64,000 nt of DNA, taken from contig CANDEV010000009.1 in the NCBI GenBank assembly GCA_947383835.1, forward strand, positions 45,916 through 109,915. The letters run 5' to 3'. Made by a program: the position numbers and the translations under genes. Every line of letters begins with the position of its first letter. Position 1 is the stretch's first letter. This document shows, one piece after another, positions 41,977 to 50,083 of this stretch. The notes below the pieces were generated by a model that was not told the DNA's origin, searched no databases, and saw only the letters and a list, made by a program, of their open reading frames with translations. The DNA comes from an uncultured Clostridia bacterium. GTDB lineage: Bacteria; Bacillota; Clostridia; Oscillospirales; Ruminococcaceae.

Positions 41977-42027
41977 GACAAAAAGTCCGTTTCAAAATTT
42001 ATTATACATTGGAATACTCTTTTTGTC
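41977..42027. repeat. Shared 51-bp hairpin of the array, copy 4
   Basis: GACAAAAAG...CTTTTTGTC with the inner TTTCAA/TTGGAA stem. It ends 23 bases before the start of the next gene, which would have to be read through it or use an unseen promoter. Confidence 0.82.
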
Positions 42028-42049
42028 AAGACACGAAAGGAAAATTTTT

Positions 42050-42298
42050 ATGGATAATAATGAATTCAGTCTTGAAGAGCTGCTTAATTGCAGCGATTTT
42101 TCACGTTATGAAAGTATTTCAACGAGAAACGCCGCGGAGGATTTTTTGAATACCGTTAAGGCGCATACGGAAGACGAAAAGAGCGCGGAAAAAATTAAGC
42201 GTGAGTGCGATGATCTTGTTTACTGCACATTCCATGACGCTTTTAAGCAGGGCTTTTGCTTTGCGGTCAAATCCATTAAGTTTTTGCTGAAAAGTTAA
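42050..42298 (+). CDS. Small acidic protein of unknown function after the repressor array
   Basis: An 82-residue charged protein: NNEFSLEELLNCSDFSRYES, a Glu/Lys-rich middle, and CTFHDAFKQGFCFAVKSIKF at the end. The C-terminal pattern (aromatic-G-F-x-x-A-V/L-K-x-L) loosely resembles the YAFICG...ALKVL block of the genes at 2682 and 35203. GAAAGG lies upstream. No promoter is visible between the last array hairpin and this gene. Function unknown. Confidence 0.65.
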   Translation: MDNNEFSLEELLNCSDFSRYESISTRNAAEDFLNTVKAHTEDEKSAEKIKRECDDLVYCTFHDAFKQGFCFAVKSIKFLLKS

Positions 42299-42325
42299 TT
42301 TTAAAGGGCGGACAATTTCGCCCTT

Positions 42326-42429
42326 ATACTAATTCACGACCTAAATGTGTACAAAAAATTCAAGCAAAAATTTGCGTATATGATTTTTGCGCCGAATTTT
42401 TTGTCTATACATTGGGAGTGAATTAGTAT
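42326..42429. repeat. Palindromic repeat family B, copy 4 (diverged)
   Basis: The ends ATACTAATTCAC and GTGAATTAGTAT are perfect complements. The inside keeps TCAAGCAAAAATTTGCGTAT but differs from the other copies in the arms, with matching changes on both sides (CCTAAATGTGTA against CTATACATTGGG). Confidence 0.8.
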
Positions 42430-42458
42430 TATAAACGTATAATAAGGAAGTAGATTTT

Positions 42459-43217
42459 ATGAACTGGTTCACCACAGAAAAAATCGACAGCGATACATAT
42501 GTTATCAGCGAATACCGCCACTGGGAGGAGACCCATTGTTACCTTTTGGTCGGTTCGGAGCGGTGCTTGCTTATCGACACGGGGCTTGGCATTTGCGATA
42601 TATCCGATGAGGTCTCGCGGCTTACCAACAAGCACGTCACCGCCGCCGCTACACATATCCACTGGGATCATATCGGCGGACATAAATATTATCCCGATTT
42701 TTACGCTCACAAGGAAGAACTTGACTGGCTGGACGGGAAGTTTCCTCTGACCATTGAAACGATACGGGAAATGGTCTGCGACCGCTGCAAGCTGCCCGAA
42801 AATTTTGATATAAACGCGTACGAAATATTTCAGGGGAAACCCTCGAAAATTATTGCGGACGGTGACGAAATAGACATTGGGGGACGGATAGTAACAGTCC
42901 TCCACACCCCCGGACATTCTCCCGGGCATATGTGCTTTTGGGAAAAGGCGCGGGGGTATCTTTTTACGGGCGACTTGGTTTACCTTGACACTCTTTTGGC
43001 GTACTACCCCTCCACCGACCCCGAAGCGTACCTTGCTTCACTTGAAAAAATTGCGGAGCTGCCTGCGAAAAGGGTTTTCCCAGCTCACCATTCTTTAGAC
43101 GTTAGCCCCGAAATTGTTTCCGAAATGCGGGACGAATTCCGAAAGCTTAAAGAGCAGGGGAAGCTTCATCACGGCAGCGGTACTTTTGATTACGGCAAAT
43201 GGGCGGTATGGCTTTAG
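42459..43217 (+). CDS. Metallo-beta-lactamase-fold hydrolase
   Basis: A 252-residue hydrolase of the MBL fold. The metal motif THIHWDHIGGHK has H66, H68, D70 and H71; further ligands are in LHTPGHSPGHM (His), LFTGDLVY (Asp) and FPAHH (His). Relatives include glyoxalase II-type and lactonase-type enzymes; the substrate is not evident. AAGGAAG precedes the ATG. Its end overlaps the possible first codons of the next frame, but the better start there is downstream. Confidence 0.9.
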   Translation: MNWFTTEKIDSDTYVISEYRHWEETHCYLLVGSERCLLIDTGLGICDISDEVSRLTNKHVTAAATHIHWDHIGGHKYYPDFYAHKEELDWLDGKFPLTIETIREMVCDRCKLPENFDINAYEIFQGKPSKIIADGDEIDIGGRIVTVLHTPGHSPGHMCFWEKARGYLFTGDLVYLDTLLAYYPSTDPEAYLASLEKIAELPAKRVFPAHHSLDVSPEIVSEMRDEFRKLKEQGKLHHGSGTFDYGKWAVWL

Positions 43218-43240
43218 AGACAAGAAAGGAAATGCGCGAA

Positions 43241-43780
43241 ATGAAAAAACATAAAATACTTTTGATTATCGGGATAATTATTTTTGCAATTGGCGTAGGA
43301 GTGATCGTTTGGGGTTTTCACGCTGCGGGAGGTGAGGAAAATTCCCTGATCTTTGAAAAAAAAGTCACTGCGCAGATAACGGATACACGGGTTTCCGAGT
43401 CAACGGTGGGTCGTAAGAAGAAAAACGGCAGCGGCTACTCTGCGGGGCACAAGACATATACATATCATGTGGAATTTCTTGTGAGTGACGGCGAAAATTC
43501 CTACACCGAAAGTCAGATCGTAACGAAAAGCATTTACGACGAATACTCGTCTCTCGAAAAAAACAAGGATATGGAATTTAATTTGTACCGCAATCCCGAC
43601 GGTTCGGCGTATTTAAGCTTAAAGGAGCTATCCGCCGCCGCCGAGGAGTATCGGGACAGCGGTCGGATAACTGCGGATATAGCCGTGCAAATGATCATAG
43701 GAATGGTTATCGCCGCTGTAGGCTGGATACTGCTTGCGGGCGGACTGAACGGCATGAAAAAGAAAAATGCGGAAAAATAA
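43241..43780 (+). CDS. Membrane protein with DUF3592-like extracytoplasmic domain
   Basis: A 179-residue protein: a membrane helix ILLIIGIIIFAIGVGVIVWG, a beta-rich middle (VTAQITDTRVSESTVGRKKK, YTYHVEFLVSDGENSYTESQ) and a second membrane helix near residue 150, then a basic end. The ATG at 43241 is ten bases from AAAGGA. The arrangement resembles DUF3592 proteins, whose function is unknown. Confidence 0.72.
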   Translation: MKKHKILLIIGIIIFAIGVGVIVWGFHAAGGEENSLIFEKKVTAQITDTRVSESTVGRKKKNGSGYSAGHKTYTYHVEFLVSDGENSYTESQIVTKSIYDEYSSLEKNKDMEFNLYRNPDGSAYLSLKELSAAAEEYRDSGRITADIAVQMIIGMVIAAVGWILLAGGLNGMKKKNAEK

Positions 43781-43836
43781 TATGCAGGGGACGTTTTCCC
43801 GTCCTTGCAAAGTTTGTTTTGAAAGGAGTCCTGCAA

Positions 43837-44634
43837 ATGAAAGCGGGCGTATCAACAGCCTGCCTGTACCCGACGGAGGTGGAAAAGGCTTTCCGTCAGC
43901 TTGCGGAAAACGGCGTAAAGACCGCAGAGATCTTCGTTAATTCCCACTGCGAGCTAAGCGGCCCGTACCGTGCCGAAATGCTGGCGGTGCAGAAAGAATA
44001 CGGCATTGACGTTGTTTCGGTGCACCCTTTTACCTGCGGTATCGAGCCGATGATGCTTTTCACCGCTTACGAGCGGCGCGTAACAGATATGCTGGACTAC
44101 TACAAAAAATTTTTTGAGTACATGAACCTGTTCGGCGCAAAATATTTTGTCCTCCACGGCAACAAGCCGCAAAATCCGTTCCCCGACGAAAAATATTTTG
44201 AACGGTTTTTCCGCTTGCAGGAAACTGCGGAGCAGTTCGGGGTCTGCGCCGTACAGGAGAACGTTTCACGCTGTACGGGCGGGAGCATTGATTTCCTGAA
44301 AAAAATGAAAGCCGCTTTGGGTGACAAAGCAGCCTTTGTTTTGGACACGAAGCAGGCGCACCGTTCGGGGACGACTCCCATTGAAATGGTTCGGGAGTTG
44401 GGAGGGAATATAAAGCACGTCCATTTTTCCGACTTCGGTGAAAAGGGGGACTGTCTGAAATTCGGCTTCGGCGAGTACGACAACAAGACCCTTTTTACCG
44501 AGCTGCAAAAATGCGGCTTTGAGGGCAGTCTCATTATAGAGCTTTACAAGGGCAGCCATAGCGGCGCAGCTGACCTTGCGGAAAATTGCGGGGCGCTGAA
44601 TAAATTTCTGACAGAAAACGAATTTTACAGATAG
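43837..44634 (+). CDS. Sugar phosphate isomerase/epimerase-like TIM barrel protein
   Basis: A 265-residue protein of the xylose isomerase-like/AP endonuclease 2 superfamily. Metal-site segments are KYFVLHGNKPQNPFPDE (His), CAVQENVSRCTGG (Glu), AAFVLDTKQAHRSG (Asp, His), IKHVHFSDFGEKGD (His, Asp) and SLIIELY (Glu). The ATG at 43837 follows AAAGGAG. The substrate is not evident; it could act on inositol or uncommon sugars. Confidence 0.88.
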   Translation: MKAGVSTACLYPTEVEKAFRQLAENGVKTAEIFVNSHCELSGPYRAEMLAVQKEYGIDVVSVHPFTCGIEPMMLFTAYERRVTDMLDYYKKFFEYMNLFGAKYFVLHGNKPQNPFPDEKYFERFFRLQETAEQFGVCAVQENVSRCTGGSIDFLKKMKAALGDKAAFVLDTKQAHRSGTTPIEMVRELGGNIKHVHFSDFGEKGDCLKFGFGEYDNKTLFTELQKCGFEGSLIIELYKGSHSGAADLAENCGALNKFLTENEFYR

Positions 44635-44657
44635 AGAAGTGAGGGGGTTCAAAGAAA

Positions 44658-45590
44658 TTGAAAACCATAATATCATCTGATTTGCAAGAGAAATGGCTCA
44701 TCGCTAAATTAGGCGAGGATAATGGTCGAAAAAAGCTGCGTCTGCTGCAAACATACCAAGAGAAATGGGAACTTCATAAGATGGAGCTTGTGCAATCAAT
44801 ATCGCATAACAACTTGATTTTCTATGCGGTTTCAGAAAAATACGGAGATGTTATATTTAAAATTCTATTGAATAATGGATTTGATAAAGAAATCTCGGCA
44901 TTAAAGTTGTTTCAGGGCAGTAAATTTGTATCACTTTATGAATACTCTTTAACAGATAAGGTCTATTTGATGGAGAAGATTACTCCGGGAGTGACTCTTT
45001 TTGAAGAAACAACGCGTGATGAACGTATTAAAATTTTTTCAAATACTTTTAAAGGATTACATCCTGATGCACCTGTGAATCGGGCATTTCCTTCCTATCT
45101 TGATTGGTTTAAAAGCGGTGAGATTGGAACAAGAACCAGGAGAGATTGCGATATATTCCGCCCTTATCTTGAAAAAGCAGAAAAAACTATTCTTCATATC
45201 AATGAAAACTATCCGCATAGATTACTTCTGCACGGCGACCTACATCATGAGAATATACTGAAAAATGATGCCGGGGAGTATAAAGTTATCGACCCTAAGG
45301 GAGTAGTCGGGAATCCCGTGTTCGATTTATCGAGATTTATTCTTGACGAATTCAGAGATGACTTAACGCTCAAATCGAAAAAGGAGATCATAGATTTTGT
45401 ACGAGCGGTCGGTGACGGTGTGAAAATTCCGAGTGCTGCATTACTCCAATGTTTGTTTGTTGAAACAGTTATCTGGCTCTTTCGTGAAGAATTGTCGCAA
45501 GGTACAAGCTTGCAAGAGTGTGAGAGCTTAATTGCTAATATGAAAATAGCAAATGAATTAAGTGCTGCCTATAGCAATCCTATAAAATAA
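44658..45590 (+). CDS. APH(6)/hydroxyurea-type antibiotic phosphotransferase family protein
   Basis: A 310-residue protein kinase-like fold enzyme. The catalytic loop LLLHGDLHHENIL and the metal loop VIDPKGVVGNPVFDLSRFI match the streptomycin/hydroxyurea kinase family. A role in resistance is possible but not shown. Translation starts at TTG behind GTGAGGGGG. The gene is clearly more AT-rich than its neighbours, suggesting recent transfer. The last codons (AAYSNPIK) and stop lie inside a family C repeat starting at 45570, so the natural end may have been replaced. Confidence 0.82.
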   Translation: MKTIISSDLQEKWLIAKLGEDNGRKKLRLLQTYQEKWELHKMELVQSISHNNLIFYAVSEKYGDVIFKILLNNGFDKEISALKLFQGSKFVSLYEYSLTDKVYLMEKITPGVTLFEETTRDERIKIFSNTFKGLHPDAPVNRAFPSYLDWFKSGEIGTRTRRDCDIFRPYLEKAEKTILHINENYPHRLLLHGDLHHENILKNDAGEYKVIDPKGVVGNPVFDLSRFILDEFRDDLTLKSKKEIIDFVRAVGDGVKIPSAALLQCLFVETVIWLFREELSQGTSLQECESLIANMKIANELSAAYSNPIK

Positions 45591-45692
45591 TGCCTTTTGT
45601 AGGGGCGGGGTCTCCCCGCCCACGATTATGAAACAGCGGAACGGGAAACCCGTCCCCTACAGATACGGTTATTATTTTGTTGGATTGCTATA
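45570..45692. repeat. Palindromic repeat family C, copy 2, covering the end of the kinase gene
   Basis: The ends TATAGCAATCC and GGATTGCTATA are perfect complements; inside are GTAGGGGCGGGGTCTCCCCG and CGGGAAACCCGTCCCCTAC. The left end supplies the final codons of the upstream gene. Confidence 0.87.
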
Positions 45693-45699
45693 AGTCTAA

Positions 45700-45722
45700 A
45701 AGGGTAAAGGCTCAGCCTTTCC
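45700..45722 (-). terminator. Terminator of queF
   Basis: On the minus strand GGGAAAGGC-TGA-GCCTTTACCC is followed by TTTT. The 21-base core AAAGGCTGAGCCTTTACCCT also occurs in the element beside gapA (from 63415). Confidence 0.7.
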
Positions 45723-45730
45723 CCGCCCCG

Positions 45731-46228
45731 TTAGCGGTTGTCGATTTTTTCGGGGTACAGGTCGTGATGAGTAAGACGGTCAATTGCAACCTGCTCCCAC
45801 ATCGTACCCTTTTTGCCGTAGTTGCAGTAGGGGTCTATTGAAATGCCGCCGCGGGGAGTGAATTTACCCCATACCTCGATGTATTTGGGGTCCATAAGCT
45901 TGATAAGGTCTTTCATGATGATGTTCATGCAGTCCTCGTGGAAGTCCCCGTGGTTGCGGAAGCTGTAAAGATAAAGCTTCAGGGACTTGCTTTCCACCAT
46001 TCGCTCCGAGGGGACGTAGGAAATGTACACCGCCGCAAAGTCGGGCTGTCCCGTTATAGGGCAAAGGCTGGTAAATTCGGGGCAGTTGAATTTCACAAAA
46101 TAGTCGTTGTCGGGGTGCTTGTTTATAAAGGTCTCCAGCACCTCGGGGGCGTAGTCCGTGGGGTATTTTGTTTTTTGGTTACCGAGGAGGGTAACTCCCT
46201 CGGTCTCGGGTTTGGTTCTTCCTGACAT
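45731..46228 (-). CDS. queF: NADPH-dependent 7-cyano-7-deazaguanine reductase QueF
   Basis: QueF reduces preQ0 to preQ1 in queuosine synthesis. The 165-residue short (type I) form has the active-site Cys in FTSLCPITGQPDFA, the NADPH-binding ESKSLKLYLYSFRN (QueF motif) and DFHEDCMN. AAGGAGAA precedes the ATG. It is on the same strand as the other que genes but separated from them by about 500 bases and a gene on the other strand. Confidence 0.97.
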   Translation of the reverse strand: MSGRTKPETEGVTLLGNQKTKYPTDYAPEVLETFINKHPDNDYFVKFNCPEFTSLCPITGQPDFAAVYISYVPSERMVESKSLKLYLYSFRNHGDFHEDCMNIIMKDLIKLMDPKYIEVWGKFTPRGGISIDPYCNYGKKGTMWEQVAIDRLTHHDLYPEKIDNR

Positions 46229-46329
46229 AAAAATTCTCCTTTTTTATTTTATATGGTTGATTTAATAAAATCACCGTGCTATAATAATTACAATAAAACT
46301 TTCGGGACAAATAAACGGGAGGAAATACA

Positions 46330-46728
46330 ATGAAAAAAATAATAATTTTAGCCGCGGCAGTCCTCGCAGGCGGGACGGTACTCTTAACAGGCTGCAAGGA
46401 CGATAACACGTTTGATACCGTTGTAATGGATATTGCGGACGTTACCGTGCAAAATTTCAGCGATCAAGACGAACAGGATATTGCTCTGAAAATTGACACT
46501 GAAAACAGGCTGTCCGCACAGCTTTCGGAGCTTGAAAAGATAAATTCCGCAGAGGTAAATATTGCCGCCGACGGCTTGTCCGTAAGCGCAGTCCTGAACA
46601 TAAGCGGGGAGCTTTCGGGGGAGGAAACGGACGGAGCAGTCCGCCTTATCACCATGACCTTGGACGGCATTGCCGAGGAAAATATTTTAATCACCGACCA
46701 AAACGGAAATATCATTTATTCCGTTTAA
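46330..46728 (+). CDS. Small lipoprotein of unknown function
   Basis: A 132-residue secreted lipoprotein: basic start, hydrophobic IIILAAAVLAGGTVLLTGCK with lipobox LTGC, then an acidic domain (VVMDIADVTVQNFSDQDEQD, EITAD-type end ILITDQNGNIIYSV). GGGAGGAAA precedes the ATG. No family recognised. It overlaps the end of the convergent GNAT gene by four bases. Confidence 0.75.
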   Translation: MKKIIILAAAVLAGGTVLLTGCKDDNTFDTVVMDIADVTVQNFSDQDEQDIALKIDTENRLSAQLSELEKINSAEVNIAADGLSVSAVLNISGELSGEETDGAVRLITMTLDGIAEENILITDQNGNIIYSV

Positions 46729-47258
46729 ATTTGCGTATTTTTTACACAGTACAAAAAGTGGGGCATATCCTCACCGCGGTAATGCTTAACAAAAATCTCA
46801 TCGGACTTTTTCATACCGTTTCGCAGGGCAACCCTCTGCGAGGCGGTATTTGTGTCTCTGATTATGGAGCAGACCTCATCCGCGTTAAGCCGCGAAAAAG
46901 CGTACTCCTTGCAGGCTTTGGCGGCTTCCGCGGCATACCCATTGTGCCAGTAAGCACGCTGAAAAAGGTAGCCTATTTCAAGGACTTGCCTGTCCTGCCA
47001 CGGCTGCATGGTAAGTCCGCACTGACCTATCATTTCTCCGTTTTCCTTTAGGACGACCGCCCACAAGCCGAAGCCGTATTCGTCGTAACGCGCAAGCTGT
47101 CTGTCCAGCCAGTCCTGCACCATATTATCATCAAACGCGCCGCCGTAGGCGTACATGGTTTCCCCGTCCTGCAAAATCTTGCAGAGGGAATCATAGTCGG
47201 ACTGTCTTAGTTCGCGGAGGTACAGTCTTTCGGTTTCGAGTATAAATCTTTTCTCCAT
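46725..47258 (-). CDS. GNAT family acetyltransferase (RimJ/RimL-like)
   Basis: A 177-residue acetyltransferase: LETERLYLRELRQSDYDSLC at the start, VLEIGYLFQRAYWHNGYAAE as the acetyl-CoA segment and DTNTASQRVALRNGMKK near the end. This is the RimJ/RimL pattern, which may modify protein N-termini or small molecules. It starts inside the NUDIX stop codon (TAATG), so it is coupled to that gene. Last gene of the que-led minus-strand run. Confidence 0.9.
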   Translation of the reverse strand: MEKRFILETERLYLRELRQSDYDSLCKILQDGETMYAYGGAFDDNMVQDWLDRQLARYDEYGFGLWAVVLKENGEMIGQCGLTMQPWQDRQVLEIGYLFQRAYWHNGYAAEAAKACKEYAFSRLNADEVCSIIRDTNTASQRVALRNGMKKSDEIFVKHYRGEDMPHFLYCVKNTQI

Positions 47259-47755
47259 TATATCGTCCTTTTCAGTTTCAGTACAAATTCAGGCTTGGTT
47301 ATGTACTCCATATAAATCGGTCTGCCGCCGTATTCAAGGTATGCCTTAAATCTTTCGATGATCGCAGGCTCGGTTATCATTCCGAGTACCTTTTCTCTCG
47401 GCACATATATGGACTCCGAATTTTCCTCCGAGGGTCTCGGCTCGCCCGATACCGCCCTGCAAATAAAGTCGGGCATAAGCTTTGTGGGGATTTCCTTTAC
47501 CCCGTTGTACCCCGCATATTTCCCAGTGTTTGAGGACAGGCAGAAAACCTCTCCCACCTCAATTTCCACGCCTGTTTCCTCCATGACCTCGCGTTTCAAG
47601 CCGTCAATGAGATTTTCGCCGACCTCAACCATTCCGCCGGGGAAAACCCAGCCCTGCCGCCAATGCTTTACCATAAGTATTTCGTCCCTGTCGTTTATAA
47701 CGATTCCGCCCACAGCAATTATGTGGGACGGAAGTACCCATTCTTTATTTTCCAT
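47258..47755 (-). CDS. NUDIX hydrolase
   Basis: A 165-residue pyrophosphohydrolase. The NUDIX box GGMVEVGENLIDGLKREVME plus ETG is complete (G-x5-E-x7-REVMEE). The ATG at 47755 is chosen because AAAGGAC precedes it; the longer frame overlaps the upstream gene. The substrate is unknown. It is five bases from the upstream GNAT stop and overlaps the next GNAT start. Confidence 0.9.
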   Translation of the reverse strand: MENKEWVLPSHIIAVGGIVINDRDEILMVKHWRQGWVFPGGMVEVGENLIDGLKREVMEETGVEIEVGEVFCLSSNTGKYAGYNGVKEIPTKLMPDFICRAVSGEPRPSEENSESIYVPREKVLGMITEPAIIERFKAYLEYGGRPIYMEYITKPEFVLKLKRTI

Positions 47756-47759
47756 ACGG

Positions 47760-48392
47760 TCAGTCCTTTCTGTATAAAATGTGCCAAACATCGTCTCCGG
47801 TAAAGCCGCATTTTCTGTATAAAATTTCGGGCTTTGAAGCATTATCGACCTTTCCCGAAACAGTTGCAAAATCAGCCTTTCCCGCCATTCCGCAAAGCAG
47901 CTCATTGACAATAAGCCGACCTATTTTCTTACCGCGGTATTCGGGAAGCACCTGTATCCATTCAAATATGCCCTCTTTTGCTTCGCTGTCAAAATCGGCA
48001 ATTCCGCAGCCGACGGCGGAATTATTTTCTTTGTCATACGCTATTATCCAAAGATTTTTGTCGTACACATCAAGCCGTGTAAGTCCCAAAATCTGCTCAT
48101 ATGTAACTGATAAATCGGTGTACGATTTATTTATCAGATCAACTATCAGCGTAATATCTTCGGTCGCGGCAGTTCTTGCATAAAAGTTTTCAAGCGTAAA
48201 AGCTTCAATATTTTCAAGCCTGTGAATTAAGCGGAAATACGGCTCGTCAACATAGTCCACGAAATTTTCCGCATTATAATCTCTGTGGTGAACTATTTTA
48301 ATATGGTCGGGAGTAATAATATTTTTGTTTTTCCAATATGGGATAGAAAGCGTTCCGCAGGGGTCTTTCAAATATTCTGTTAATGAGATCAT
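47760..48392 (-). CDS. GNAT family acetyltransferase
   Basis: A 210-residue protein with a ~65-residue N-terminal lead (CGTLSIPYWKNKNIITPDHI) and a GNAT domain (IFEWIQVLPEYRGKKIGRLI as the acetyl-CoA segment). It overlaps the end of queC by four bases and is followed by the NUDIX gene five bases on. The substrate is unknown; the tight packing suggests co-transcription with queC. Confidence 0.88.
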   Translation of the reverse strand: MISLTEYLKDPCGTLSIPYWKNKNIITPDHIKIVHHRDYNAENFVDYVDEPYFRLIHRLENIEAFTLENFYARTAATEDITLIVDLINKSYTDLSVTYEQILGLTRLDVYDKNLWIIAYDKENNSAVGCGIADFDSEAKEGIFEWIQVLPEYRGKKIGRLIVNELLCGMAGKADFATVSGKVDNASKPEILYRKCGFTGDDVWHILYRKD

Positions 48393-49474
48393 ATTTCCCC
48401 AGCAATTTCTTTTTTACCGTCCGTTTCCCCAAGAAAACGTAGTATATCTGAACGTTTCTCATCTCGGAAAAAACTTGCTCGAAGATGAGCTTTCTTTTTC
48501 CCAAGACCGTATTTCATATAAGCAAACCTTATCCTGCCGCTGTTTATGTTCCTCAGATCGCGGTATATATTGCAAAGATCGGGGTGCCAATGATACGTGT
48601 TATCAAAATCAACACTATCGGCGGCGGGGTCGAAAGCACATATAGTTCCGTCATATGCAGTTATAGAAATTTCAAGCCGCAGATCGTTGGAAATATTCCA
48701 TACAATGCACTCGTAATCGCCGTTTTCAATATGTATCTCACCGCGAAGATTTTCCCATGTTTTCATAATATCGAATATTTCCTTGACGGACTTCGGTGCG
48801 TTCAATGGGTCGGTAACTCCGTTCTCCTCAAACGCCGCAAGCCTGTCCCTGCAAGTACCGCAAACTCCGCAGGGGTCGTCCCCGCCCTCGTAGCAGCTCC
48901 AAGTCAGCTCATAGGGGACGCCAAGCTCCAGACCCTTTTTAACGACCTGCGCCTTGTTCATTCCAACAAAGGGAGCTTCGATTTTCACCTGTCCGCCGCT
49001 GCCCTCCCGGACGGCTTTGTTCATAGCCTCGTTGAACGCGGGGGAACAGTCGGGGTAGGCGTTCCCTGCGGAATCGTCGGCGTGCGCTCCGTAAAAAATT
49101 ACGCCGCAGTCCTTTGAAATGGCAACGCTTGCCGCCGCCGCGATAAAAAGACCGTTCCGAAAGGGCACATATGTTGAGACGGGTGAACCCTCCGTTTTTT
49201 CAAGCTGTTCGGCATAGCTTTCATGGGGTATCTCCTCTGCGGACTGTGCCAAAAGAGAACAGTCGCTGTACTTGAAAATAAGACTTAAATCAATTTTGAT
49301 ATGCTCCACGCCGTAGCAGTCCGCAACAGCGTCCGCCGCCGCGATTTCTTTGGTGTGCTTCTGTCCGTAGGAAACGGACAGAGCCACAACGTTTTCCTTA
49401 CCGTATTTTTTTACCGCCAGCGCGAGACAGGTGGAGCTGTCCACGCCGCCGCTGAATAAAACAAGCGCTTTCAT
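48389..49474 (-). CDS. queC: 7-cyano-7-deazaguanine synthase QueC with a C-terminal extension
   Basis: QueC makes preQ0 from 7-carboxy-7-deazaguanine with ATP and ammonia. The PP-loop SGGVDSSTCLALA is at residue 8, FRNGLF near 105 and the zinc Cys set in CYEGGDDPCGVCGTCRDR near 193-210. The normal enzyme ends near residue 225; here about 130 residues follow (WENLRGEIHIENGDYECIVW, TYHWHPDLCNIYRDLRNINS, AHLRASFFRDEKRSDILRFL) with no recognised family. This is a fusion to an unknown domain unless a frameshift joined two genes. Confidence 0.93.
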   Translation of the reverse strand: MKALVLFSGGVDSSTCLALAVKKYGKENVVALSVSYGQKHTKEIAAADAVADCYGVEHIKIDLSLIFKYSDCSLLAQSAEEIPHESYAEQLEKTEGSPVSTYVPFRNGLFIAAAASVAISKDCGVIFYGAHADDSAGNAYPDCSPAFNEAMNKAVREGSGGQVKIEAPFVGMNKAQVVKKGLELGVPYELTWSCYEGGDDPCGVCGTCRDRLAAFEENGVTDPLNAPKSVKEIFDIMKTWENLRGEIHIENGDYECIVWNISNDLRLEISITAYDGTICAFDPAADSVDFDNTYHWHPDLCNIYRDLRNINSGRIRFAYMKYGLGKKKAHLRASFFRDEKRSDILRFLGETDGKKEIAGEI

Positions 49475-49492
49475 AAAAATCCTCCGTAAATA

Positions 49493-50071
49493 TTATTTCA
49501 TCTGCAAAAACAATCTGTTCTGCAATGCCGTATCAGTCTCAAACCGTCCCCGCAAAGTGACCGTCGCAGTCTTTGCGGAGGGCTTTTTTATCCCCCTTGC
49601 GGTCATGCAGCTGTGACTTGCTTCAATGAAAACCGCAACGTCCTCGGAGCCGCTTGCAAGCTGCATAATTTCCGCAATATCCGAGCCTATCCGCTCCTGC
49701 AATTGGAGACGCTTCGCCGCCATGTCCGCAATACGGGCTATTTTGGAAAGTCCCAAAACCTTACCCTTGGGGATATACGCAACAGTGACCTTCATGTCGT
49801 ACATCAGCGCAAGGTGGTGCTCGCAGTAGGAAAAGACCTCGATGTCCCGCACGATAACAATATCGTTCTCGGTGTAACCCGTCTCAAAGGACTTTGAGAA
49901 CATCTCCGCAATTTCGCGGTTTGTGTAGTTCATTCCCTCGAAAACCTCGCCGTACATTTTCGCGACGCGGGCGGGAGTCTCTTTCAGTCCCTCACGGTCG
50001 GGGTCGTCCCCCAAAGCCGCCAGTATCCCGCGGACGTGCTTTTCTATTTCGGCGTAATTTATTTTATCCAT
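49493..50071 (-). CDS. folE: GTP cyclohydrolase I
   Basis: FolE converts GTP to dihydroneopterin triphosphate, the shared precursor of folate and queuosine. The 192 residues show CEHHLALMYDMKVTVAYIPK (zinc Cys and His), GLSKIARIADMAAKRLQLQE and EASHSCMTARGIKKP (zinc Cys). The place between queE and queC points to a queuosine role. It begins 13 bases before the end of the LRR gene and has GGAGGAAC as ribosome site. Confidence 0.97.
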   Translation of the reverse strand: MDKINYAEIEKHVRGILAALGDDPDREGLKETPARVAKMYGEVFEGMNYTNREIAEMFSKSFETGYTENDIVIVRDIEVFSYCEHHLALMYDMKVTVAYIPKGKVLGLSKIARIADMAAKRLQLQERIGSDIAEIMQLASGSEDVAVFIEASHSCMTARGIKKPSAKTATVTLRGRFETDTALQNRLFLQMK

Positions 50072-50083
50072 AATGTTCCTCCG

